NCBI GenBank assembly: GCA_963576565.1
Contig: OY755039.1
Coordinates: forward strand, 22,585,102 to 22,649,101
Direction of reading: 5' to 3'
Origin: Aspidapion aeneum
Lineage: Eukaryota > Arthropoda > Insecta > Coleoptera > Brentidae
Length of the DNA: 64,000 nucleotides
Position numbers and translations under genes: made by a program. Below the pieces are notes generated by a model. The model did no database searches. It had not been told where the DNA came from and was given only the letters and a program-made list of their open reading frames with translations. Below, in pieces: positions 1-9,549 of this stretch (position 1 is its first letter; each line of letters begins with the position of its first letter).

Positions 1-41
1 GTTTTTTTACACTAATTCTAATTTTATATGATTCTACTTAG

Positions 42-238
42 GTCCCCCCAGAAAAAAATCTGGGCCTAAATTCGAGCTTACTGAGGATCAAAAAAATGAC
101 ATCAAAGAAGCTTTTGATCTGTTTGACAGTGTCGGCTCTGGCAAGATTGATTCAAAGGACTTAAAAGTGGCAATTAGAGCCTTAGGATTTGAACCAAAAA
201 AAGAAGAAATTAAAAAGATGGTAGCAGATATTGATAGG
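42..238 (+). CDS. Centrin exon (first in window), EF-hand 1 and start of EF-hand 2
   Basis: Acceptor AG at 40-41 after a pyrimidine-rich tract; donor GTAAGG begins at 239, directly after the codon for the Arg of DIDR. The exon is 197 nt, enters with two bases of a split codon and leaves in phase 0. It encodes the basic arm, the ELTEDQK helix and the first EF-hand. Confidence 0.92.
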
Positions 239-3200
239 GTAAGGACAAACAAGAACCTAAAAGTAGGGATCAACCGATATGATTTTTTTTCTGGCTGATA
301 CTGATATCGGCTGATAATACCGATACACGTATGGCCGATATCGCCAGATACCGATACATCGGCTATAAATTTTTATTATAAAGATTTTGATTCAAAAGTT
401 AAAAAAATTAATAAAGATAAAAAAGTTTAATAGACAGTTAAACTTTTTAAAATTTTTCATTGCTTATACCAGTTTTACAGGGTGTCATGGCTTTCTCTGC
501 GTTGGAGTTTTGTGATTATATTATTTGTAATAAACTAAAAGTGTTTATCATTTGTAGTAAATACACGTTGTGCCACAAAGGCATGCAAAAAGAATAAAAA
601 TTAAATGTTCCAATTTAAATTTTGCCATTTGCAATTTCCAGAAATATACATAAAGGTTTATTTTACTCACCCTGTAGATTTTAAAAAATAAGGAGAGGAA
701 GGAAGTTAATTAAAATTTTGGGTTTTTTTCTATCAGTCTGCCAAATTTCAGCTTTGTAGTATGTCTGGAAGTATAGTAGAATTTTGATGATCTTGACATG
801 AGTGAGTGGCAATTTAAACGTTTTATGAAATTTCGTAACTACTTTACTACTCTATGGAAGTTCATGAAACTTGGGGGGGGGTTGTTAACTCAATGAAGAT
901 CTACGACTGTGCAAAGTTTGTAGCTCATTCCGAAGTAGAGTTCTAGATAGGTCAAATATGGGCTGAAATGTTTCAAGAAAATATGGTACAGCAGTGTACG
1001 CGAATTTGGTGGGCACTGCCGTGCCCCCAGATTTGATTATTAACTGTGGAGAGTCAACGATCATATTTAAAATCTTCAATAAATAATATTAGATCCAAGT
1101 AATTTCTTTGAGCTTTTAGTTTTAGTAAGTTTAATGGTCTTTAAGTCCATTTTAGATTGTGTGGATTAGCCAAACAGTTTGATCTCTACCCATAACATTT
1201 TTATATGCAAATATTATGTGTCATAATTTAATTTAAAATCCCTTTTCTTAGGAAGGCACTGGCAAAATTTCCTATGAAGATTTTCTTCAGCTGATGTCTT
1301 TAAAAATGGCAGAGAAGGACTCTAGGGAAGAGATTCTGAAAGCATTTAGACTGTTTGATGACGACGAAACCGGCCGTATTACTTTTAAAAACTTGAAGAG
1401 GGTTGCAAAAGAACTAGGTAAGTATTTCATGTAAAAAAAGATTAATTCTAAAATATAAGATTTTTATTTTATTTAAAAGAAAGTTGGGAGATAAAATGTG
1501 ACTAGATACTTTTATTGCCAAAACGAGGGACATTCCGTGTTTATTACTCCAAAATAGTTAATATAAAATTTCACGAAATTTCACGTTTGATAGTTAATAT
1601 ATTTTTGGCAAAAATAAAAAAGACTAATATTTTGGCAATAATTAAATTTTGCCCTGTGTAAAAGTAAAAGTAGATGTACAATACTACAAAATTATGAAAA
1701 GCGTGCCATAAATCTTTGAAAAACATACAAAGAAACAAAGTTTTAAAAAAAATTTATTTCTTTCATAGTTCATTGAGCGAATCCAAGCAACTACTTACAA
1801 TGCAGTTACTTTGAATAAATTGTACTAGCTCAGCAAGCACAAACATTACTACGAGGGCTTTATTTTATATTTTGCATATACGAACATAGAGGACGACACT
1901 AATCGAATGTCGTTACTAAAACTAAACTTCATTCTTTACCTAATCTAAATTCAAAACGTCAGTGCGATACATGTAGTTTTGTAGCTACAGTGAATTTTTT
2001 AAGTTAACAAATCGATCAAAAAATTGAATTAAACCGAGGATATTTTTGGCCTATAATTTTTGACAACTTTTGAAGGCAATAGGGTGTTTGACAGTAGTAA
2101 AAAATAAATATATATTTATTTTTAGATATCTCTTTAGGTCTTGGGAATGCTAAAAACAAACTTTTTTGTTTAATTTTTTCTCAAATGCATAGTTCTAATT
2201 AAATAAATTCATTAAATTAAAACAATTAGCCACGTGATTCAAAACAGGCGGTCTACCAATCAGCTGCGAGTGACGTCACAAAACAGTAAACGCGTTATAC
2301 TGTTTTATTCCAGTTTTATATGCAAAACTTAAAAGACAACCCTCGTACATATGTTTCGAACTTATTTTAATCTCATCAGTGTGGCATTAGTCAAAAGCGG
2401 GCTATAACGCCTGACTACCGTATACAAACATAGAAATTCGTAATCTACGATTTTTTATGAACATTTTGGTGTATTACACAATATTGTATTACAAATAGGC
2501 AAGCAACAAATTAATTCAGAACAGTTTGGAATAATACCGCTTGAACAAGTTCACATCTAGGGTTAAAAATTTCCATAAGAGGATAAAAGACAGATAGAGT
2601 ATAGAATTTATTAAAAAGAGACCGCGATACGCCCGAGTCCCGCAGAAAGCTTTGCAGCGTTGTCAAAGGTAACCTTGATAAATTGTTACAGGCGCACGCG
2701 ATCGCACTCGTCAAGGGGCGGACAATTTGAAACATATTTTTAGGGCGAGAATTATTACTTGACTTGTCACCATACAAGAAGTGGACTATTACAAACGTGA
2801 ACATTTTATTTTTAAAATTTTATTAAATGTGAGTTATTTAGTTCCTAAAACACCTAGATCTGATAATAAAATAAATTGTCTGTCTCAATACATGATAATT
2901 CAAGAACACCTCGAACAATTTTAACCCAATATGATACACAAGTTTTATGTCGGCATTAGATTTTGGTTAAAAAAAGGGTTAGATAAAAGTATTATTTAAC
3001 CAATTTTACCTTAAAATAATCAACTTTACTATCAACTTTTCTTGTATCGATTTTTTTTAAATGCTCCTTTTGTATTTAAAACATTTTTGTTAGTGGCGCA
3101 TGTCGCCTGCGAGCACTTAAAGTAACATTACTTCAATATTTTCTGAAAATTTTTGTTTTTAGTTTAAAAGGCATTACTACTCATAATTATGATATTTGTC

Positions 3201-4241
3201 TTGAAAAAGTACTAAATGAGCTCCGCGAAACTACTTTTGAGGCTCAATACCACCTCTGCCGCCCCCTAAGGTCTCAACCACCCTCCCGCGTCCTATAACC
3301 ACGCTGCATTCACTGTGTTCTACCATTACCTTTGGTAGGGTTATACTAAAAATGCATAAAAAAAATACTAAAATTAAATAATATTGGCTTACCAATAGAA
3401 TGGTAAACTGTGGTGTAAAAAATTGACTTTAGTGAATGTAAATGTTACATAAAACTGAAAAGTTGACCTTTTGCGAACCAAGTAGCGGATTATACTAATA
3501 TTTTCGCTAATCCTTATGGGCCAAAAATCCTACCCCTAGATACAAGGCTGACCACGCGGTATGTGTCTTTAATAATAAGAAATAAGCAATGGTAAACATA
3601 TAATTTAGAAACTAAACATACCATTCATATGTCCTAGATAAAGTAACTGTATGGGGCTATATGAGAACTTTGGGAAGAAATTGGTGCTTTTCTGAACCTA
3701 AAAGCTAAATTTATTTTTTTGAAAAATTGAAATGTTGTCACAGTCTTGTATACAAATATAATAAAATTTAGTAGTTTTGTAGAAGCGACTACGGCCAACC
3801 GAATGACGATAACGAATTTTTTCTAGGCCTTCTTCTTTTTTGTAAAAACCGTTTCCAAAATCCCCATTTTGCTACTTGTCTGGGACCTGTATATCATTGA
3901 TATCCTAATATAGTCGAACCTCTATAACTCGAACTTAAAGGGACAACCAAAACAGTTCGAGTTATGGAGAGTTTGAGTTATAGAAATTCGAGTTAAAGAG
4001 GTTAAAATACATGTAAAAAGTGCAAGGGCCACTTAAAAGGTTTGAGTTATAGAGGGGTTCGAGTTAGAGAGGTTCGGTTCGGTTAATATCTGTGGTATTA
4101 ACGCCTATTTTGATTTGCTTAGGTGAAAACTTGACTGACGAAGAGCTACAGGAAATGATTGATGAGGCAGACAGGGATGGAGACGGTGAAATTAATCAGG
4201 AAGATTTTTTGAGGATTATGAAGAAGACAAGCCTGTATTGA
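42..4241 (+). CDS. Centrin (caltractin), 5'-incomplete, three exons 42-238, 1252-1417, 4123-4241
   Basis: EF-hand calcium-binding protein of the centrin family, which acts in centrioles and basal bodies and in some species in nucleotide-excision repair and mRNA export. The three exons join in phase (0 then 1) into about 160 residues with four EF-hand loops. Loop 1 ([12 protein letters not shown]) lacks the acidic residue at position 3 and so is probably weak. Loop 2 is split by intron 1 after its second residue, loop 3 is [12 protein letters not shown], and loop 4 is [12 protein letters not shown], the best calcium site. The protein ends KKTSLY, close to the usual centrin KKTxLY tail. The first exon in view starts with two bases of a split codon followed by [17 protein letters not shown], so one or more upstream exons with the start codon lie outside the window. 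Centrin rather than calmodulin is indicated by the basic N-terminal arm and the [22 protein letters not shown] segment pattern. Family call is firm; the paralogue is not resolved. Confidence 0.93.
655..1040 (+). repeat. Interspersed repeat in centrin intron 1; inverted copy at 45545-45850
   Basis: The intron segment with CTCAATGAAGATCTACGAC-type wording (sequence around 770-1030) is repeated in reverse complement at about 45545-45850, including the runs encoding ATTTGCCACTCA, CATAGAGTA/CATGAAACT-type words and the ACGACTGTGCAAAGTTTG word. No ORF or terminal repeat was seen, so the class is unknown. Confidence 0.6.
1252..1417 (+). CDS. Centrin exon (second in window), rest of EF-hand 2, and EF-hand 3
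   Basis: Acceptor TTTTCTTAG ends at 1251 and donor GTAAGT starts at 1418. The exon is 166 nt, phase 0 in and phase 1 out. It encodes [18 protein letters not shown], the linker, and EF-hand 3 ([14 protein letters not shown]). Confidence 0.93.
1418..4122 (+). other. Centrin intron 2 (2.7 kb), no gene recognised
   Basis: AT-rich intron. Contains a degenerate GTTTCG..CTCATCAG motif near 2350-2376 and a pogo-like MITE at its 3' end. The short open frames here have no recognisable domains. Confidence 0.6.
3911..4084. mobile_element. pogo/Tigger-like MITE, copy 1 (diverged)
   Basis: About 170 bp beginning TAGTCGAACCTCTATAACTC and ending in the inverted word GAGTTAGAGAGGTTCG, preceded by TA. The interior repeats CGAGTTATAGA and its inversions. 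It matches the cleaner copy at 43545-43729 over its length. A Tc1/mariner-pogo type is inferred from TA duplication and CAGT-like ends. Confidence 0.65.
4123..4241 (+). CDS. Centrin terminal exon, EF-hand 4 and stop
   Basis: Acceptor TTTGCTTAG ends at 4122; the first two bases complete the Gly codon started in the previous exon. EF-hand 4 is followed by a TGA stop at 4239-4241. The acceptor lies only about 40 bp downstream of a pogo-like MITE. Confidence 0.93.
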
Positions 4242-4377
4242 TGACTCATGCCTCATAGGATAATATTTGAATATCACCACTATATTCCTATAAAGTGCAA
4301 GGTGGTAAAGCCAGGTACGCGTTTTTCTTTGTTTTTTAAATTATTAAAAGAGATTTTGTTTATAGATGATGTTGCCC

Positions 4378-4420
4378 AATAAAGGTTTAGCTGTATTATA
4401 AAACACAAATTTTAAATAAA
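4378..4420 (+). promoter_or_regulatory. Candidate polyadenylation signals of the centrin gene
   Basis: AATAAA occurs at 4378-4383 and again at 4415-4420, 137 and 174 nt after the stop codon, a normal distance for a short insect 3' UTR. Which one is used cannot be told from sequence. Confidence 0.55.
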
Positions 4421-4892
4421 GCTTCTTATTCAAGCACATGTTAATATGTGGTTTTTGAATCTTATTAATATATTTGGAATAGAGACAGTGTTGTGTATAG
4501 TTGAATATAGTTTTTAATTTCTTCGTGACTTTTGACAATAACCTTGGTCTTCCTCGGACGTTCAAACTAAACAAATTATAAGAAAATTCATGGAAAACAT
4601 GGAAACGACATTAAAATAAAAAACATTTCGAACAATAATTTATCTTTTGTTAATTAGACACGTTGTTTTAGTGGCGGTAGAATTACAACTACACAGCAGT
4701 GTCTTTGTTCCCACTACATTTGCGTGTAGTTAAACTACAGGGACGTTATAATCTTACCAAATAATATACATTCTTCTTCTATTTTTTACGACTATTTCAG
4801 AAGACTGCAAGTTTATTAGACAAAAGACAAAATAGCTTTATATTTACCCCACAACATTTTTCGCACCAAGGAAACCCACTCATAAAATGGAT

Positions 4893-5105
4893 ATCATTAA
4901 AGACAATTGCGCGCAGTTAATTGCGGAACCATTACCGCGGGGACAAATGCGCGCAACCAGCGCGATTAGTTGCGCGCATTTGGTTGCGCATTAATGGATG
5001 CCCGCATTTGGCTGTGCGCAATTGTCCGCGCATAGTTGGTTAATTGCTAATTGTTGCGCGCTAGTACTTGCGCTTATTTGTCCGCGCGCAAATGACCTGC
5101 TATTG
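4893..5105. repeat. GCGC-rich low-complexity block with inverted GCGCAA words
   Basis: About 210 bp with unusual density of TTGCGCGC, GCGCAA and TGTCCGCGC words in both orientations (for example GACAATTGCGCGCA at the left and TTTGTCCGCGCGCAAATG at the right) in otherwise AT-rich DNA. It could be a small foldback element. No coding potential seen. Confidence 0.5.
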
Positions 5106-5393
5106 ACTTAGCTCCCACTAAAACATAAAGTTACTCTTTCTTTTTCTTTCAAACTTAAACACAAATAGTTCTTTTGAGTTCTTTTGATTGAAAACCTAAC
5201 TCACACTTATTTCAAAAACAATAATTTGGCCTGATGTTTTTTTGAAAAATTATTTCTTTAAGATATATCCTAACCCCGTCCATTGGAGACATTTTTTTGT
5301 TTGGTTTTCACTATCTCCAACGTCGATCACAGGGATACGAGTGATCCCCGTCTGGAACACGTCCTGATAGTCAGGAACAAGTGATTCATGCCA

Positions 5394-5441
5394 ATCCACG
5401 ACCGGACCGGTTTCGACCTTTTGGGCCATCCTCAGGTGAAT
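5394..5441 (-). ncRNA. Hammerhead-ribozyme-like motif A
   Basis: Read on the minus strand from 5441 to 5394: stem I ATTCAC pairs with GTGGAT (6 bp, one G.U). The core CTGAGGA (5435-5429) fits C3-U-G-A-N-G-A. After one extra U, stem II GGCC pairs with GGTC around a five-base loop. GAAA follows, then stem III ACCG/CGGT with a three-base loop, then C17 at 5400, where cleavage would occur. All invariant core positions are present. The surrounding wording resembles the pseudo-LTR of Penelope-like elements, but no Penelope ORF is next to it. Activity is not shown. Confidence 0.6.
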
Positions 5442-5517
5442 GTAGGCGATAGCTCCGTGTAGAGCATAAGTTTTGTGAAACCAACAGAAACAACTACTCC
5501 GAGGGAAAATACCCCGA

Positions 5518-5562
5518 TGAACCGAACCGAACCAAACCGGTTCGGTTCGGTTCGGTTTGGGG
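5518..5562. repeat. (GGTTC)n/(GAACC)n palindromic microsatellite
   Basis: GAACC units run into GGTTC units around 5540, giving a perfect-looking short palindrome that could fold as a hairpin. Confidence 0.7.
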
Positions 5563-5755
5563 ATACTCTAGGATCCCGAGAACGAAATCAGGAGAATTTT
5601 TTTTTTGAAAAAATATGTTCCAAAAAGAGATCCCTTAGTCGCACTATATGATTTGTGTTTATTTAACGGTTAGGTAATTTTGCCTTTCCTGACCTTGCCT
5701 AAACTGTTTATGTGAATATACCTAAGCACACTTGATACGCGCCATTTTGTATATT

Positions 5756-6035
5756 TCGATCTTATTTACTTGCGATTTTTTTTCTGATCTTTTGATATTT
5801 TGTTTTTTTTAATGTTCTGTATTTTCAATCTTTTGTTTTTCGATCTTTTTTATTTTGAATCTTTTGCTTTTTCAATCCTTTGTTTTTCTATCTTACGTAT
5901 TTTCGATCTTTTGTTTTTCTATCTTTTATAGTTTTGATCTTTTACTATTTCGAACTTTTGTTTTTCGATCTTTTGTATTCGATCTTTTGTCTATCGATCT
6001 TTTGTCTTTCGATCTTTTGTCTTTCGATCTTTGTT
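5756..6035. repeat. Minisatellite of about 15-bp units (CGATCTTTTGTTTTT type)
   Basis: At least 15 imperfect units built from GATCTTTTG plus a T/C-rich spacer; unit length varies from 14 to 18 bp and the last units are GTCTTTCGATCTTTT. Two overlapping F/L/S-rich open frames here are by-products of the repeat. Confidence 0.8.
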
Positions 6036-8250
6036 CCGCCACCTGAACAACCGCCAGGAAAATATAGGATGTGTATTGTTTACTTCTTCTTTTTTACACA
6101 CTTCACAGAACATTGATGACGTTTGGTTAGTTGTTGAACAGTATTGCCAAACAACACTAATCTATAAGTTTCTATAAAAAAATAGGTTTCAATAAATTTG
6201 AATAAAATTAAATCTACTGATTACCCCGCATTGGTAGCTCTTAAAATAATTGTCTGATATCAAAAACCTTTTAAATTTAGATTACATTTTGTCAACATTA
6301 TATGCACGGTAACACTGGCTCTAAATAAGTCTGCGCTATTCGGCCACAAGTAAGGTCAAACATTATCCTTTAGTAAGGGATAAAGTTCAAACTAGGTAAC
6401 TGCGCATGCCTCCAATAAAGTATAATGTGAGAAATGGGACATGCAATAAATTTAAAGTTTATAAAAGTTTGTCGATTAGTTTTTTAGAGATATTTAAATA
6501 TAAATATGTTAATGTTAAACATAAAATGTAGTTTTCACTTATCATAAAAATTTATTAACACTTAATCCCCTAAAAGTAGTTCTGGTAGTACTTTGTAAAA
6601 CACTCTTTATAAAGCAAAAATGTACGGATCGATGTCTTTGTCGAAAATAATCGCATTAATTTAAGAGCTCCTGGGCTCTCACAGACCGTTATTGCAAAAA
6701 CAACTCAGTAATATAGTCGGAAAATTTTCCATTGACACAGCCGAAAGATCTTAATCTAATTTATAAAGTGAGAGTGTTCTTTATTTTATATAACATTTAT
6801 TAAACGTCCTTAAAAATATCCTTAGTTAATTCTCAACGATGGATAAAAAACACATAGGTTGGTCTTTAGTTCATATTTGCACCGGCGCCGGCGGCGCACA
6901 GTGTGACGAAATTGAAAAAAAATGGACATCTATTATTTCAAATTAGCAAATGTTTGTATTGATATAATAATCATGAATATTGATAAAATTGAGCGAAAAT
7001 ATTTGTTTTATCGCACTAGATCAGTAGATCATAAATCTATAGGTATTAGTGATTGCTTAACTGCCTTCTTCATCAGTTTTATCATGTCTCTGCTTTCTAC
7101 TCGTGCTATCATCTATTGCTTCATGAACAAACTAGAGAAAAATCACCCGATGCAATTACGGGGAATCATAGGATTCAATTATTGAGTGTATTTTTGATTT
7201 ATTTCCTGCCACCACAGAGGCGCGGGGCCACGTAGGTTAAGCCGCGTACACTATTTGCGTATCCCAAAATTCCCTATTCAATTGTCACACCCCTGAGATG
7301 TAGCTAGTAGGTCGCTTTTGGTAAGGCCACTAATTTCGAAACAATAGAAACTCTGTTTTTGTTTCGATAGTACTATCAATACTATCGATAGTATCTCTTG
7401 AGACTATCGAAAACTATCGATAGGGCTGACTATCGATAGTATCCGACCACTAATCACAATGCTATAAATAAATTCTGATCTTGATTCAAGCCAAGACAGT
7501 GAAATGTGTATAAAAATAATAATTGTTTATTTACCTTGTTTTGAATCCCTCTCGACTAATGCAAAATAAATACCGCTGGAGCATGTAAAATGAAACCATT
7601 TTTTTTTAAGAATAGCAAATATTGGCAAATACAAAATTTCCGCTTTTGTTCTCTAAAGGTGGCTCTGTCAAACAAGATGTTTGCCAACTTATACAAATTT
7701 AAAAAAAAAATTTAAGTCCACGGAAACTTTCACTTTGAAAAAAAAGAAAGAAAATCAGTGTAGGACTTACTGCATAATTTTTCAAAAAAATTACACAAAT
7801 ACTTTACTAAAGGTGTAAAGATTATGCATACAAAAAATTCTTTTTTAATAACTAATACTTTTGTAGTAATTTTTTTTTAAATGAGCAACTTTTTTGCATA
7901 AATTTTTGTGACTTACACTGACGGGCAAGTTTTAATTAAATTTATTTGAAAACTAAAAGTAAAAAAAAAAATAATGTGAACCAACATAGCCTAGGGTATT
8001 ACCAATTTGTGATGATGAAAAAAAATAGTACTTTTCAATGTTGACTTTATACACAGATGTCCACTTTTTTTCCCATATCGATACACTGTGCGGCGGCGTA
8101 ACTATCTTTCTGACTTGGGCGGGGACTAGGGGGGGCCTGGGTTGTGTGACCATAATTTTTTACCGCAAGAAGAGTATATATAAATACAACCAAGGACATA
8201 GCTGTCAAAGCTTTGTTGAATGAGGTTGAATAAAGTGTAAAAATACGTAT
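6036..8250. other. Intergenic, no gene recognised
   Basis: AT-rich DNA with short unconvincing open frames. The only structured patch I noticed is the TATCGATA cluster at 7383-7438. Confidence 0.5.
7383..7438. promoter_or_regulatory. Cluster of three TATCGATA words (DRE-like)
   Basis: Perfect TATCGATA palindromes at 7383-7390, 7415-7422 and 7431-7438, within a longer run of ACTATCGA repeats. In Drosophila this 8-mer is the DRE bound by DREF in housekeeping promoters. No gene start is recognised beside it, so it may equally be part of a repeat. Confidence 0.35.
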
Positions 8251-8257
8251 TATGTAC

Positions 8258-8659
8258 ACGGTAAAAATTTTTGTCAAAACACGTTCTTTTCTTGAATACA
8301 TTGTTTTACCTTAAAACAATTTGTTTTGAATTAAAATATTTCTTTTTAGTTCAACGCAGCGTTTAATCTTGAAATGAGACTTTATTTTTCTTCTTTAATT
8401 GTTTTATTTCAGTATACTCCATTTTGTAACAAAGCAAGTTGTCTTTATATAAGTAATATTTTGCTTCCAGAGAACACGGTGCCTTAGATTAATTCAGTTC
8501 CAATTTATAATAAAACAATTTCTGTTTCACATTAAAATAAAAGGCAAGACATTTTTTGTGCTACATCAAGAAAATATTCTCTTTGTGAATAGGAAAGCAC
8601 AAATTATTTTATTCAACAATAAAGCAATTTGCTTTGATCTAAGACATTTTTTTTACCGT
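8258..8659. mobile_element. Small inverted-repeat element (about 400 bp)
   Basis: Begins ACGGTAAAAATTTTTGTC and ends GACATTTTTTTTACCGT, an imperfect terminal inverted repeat. The interior is rich in AAAACAATTT words. No clear target duplication and no ORF; a MITE is the likely class. Confidence 0.45.
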
Positions 8660-9549
8660 TTATGGCAAAAACGTGAATCCTTGGATGGATTTTCGAAAAA
8701 AGCTTATTACGCCGCAAGCGAAAATTTTAAGAAAATTGGACTTAAAATAAAGACGATTTAAAGCTTAGGGGGTAGCTTCAAAAGGGACAATCGGGGAAAA
8801 CAAAAAAAAAACAAAAAATTCTGTCTGCTTGGTTTGGTTTGGGTTATTCGCCAAAGAGAGCTGAGCTGGGGAGATATTTAGGATTGATTCTAGATTTCCG
8901 CCGCAAGGAAACATTTTGAGAAAATATGACTAAAAATATGTTTTTTTGCGTTTGGAATGCTTTAAAAATATTGCTTAAATTAAACTTATGTAACTTGTTA
9001 CATTTAACGAGTGCCTTCAAAAATATTTATGTATATTTTTTAAGTTTTCGTAAAATCTTAGGCTTAGCCTGATGTAATGGAGACGAGTCATATTATAGAA
9101 ATTGTTGTAAAATTTGGAAAAATAGTAGTTTTAATGTTTGAAAAACACTGCTATACTCAAAGAGTATATAAGTATGGTCACAAGGTCTGTGTGACTCTAA
9201 CTTTCTTGTCTGCGGTGAAAATATTTCCTAATGTCGAATTCCATTTATATATAGCAACCAAATTTTTTTTAATTAAAAATATATGTTATATATGCCAGTT
9301 TTTTCGACTCCTATATTTAGTGGCCACATTTTTCTGGGGGGTTGGCATGGGGCCGGCCCTCCCAGGCCCCCCTGTAGTTACGCCAGTGCATATTTGTAAA
9401 AAGTTGCTTTTTTGCCAGTACCCTGTTTAAAATCTTATGGGCCATCACTGAATAACATCAACTTCTATATGGGAGTACCTCCTCAGAAAGAAAAGCTATC
9501 TACGTGCCTGTAAAAACAAACATATTTGAAATGAATTTTGTTGGAATGG

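Noticed and set aside
2336..2385. GTTTCG..TCTCATCAG on the minus strand, another hammerhead candidate
   Set aside because: Core words are present, but stem II pairs poorly and stem I does not pair, so at best a decayed copy.
5855..6116. Phe/Leu-rich overlapping frames
   Set aside because: Created by the GATCTTTTG minisatellite.
9077..9430. 117-residue open frame
   Set aside because: Low-complexity, no domain, and in repeat-rich intergenic DNA.
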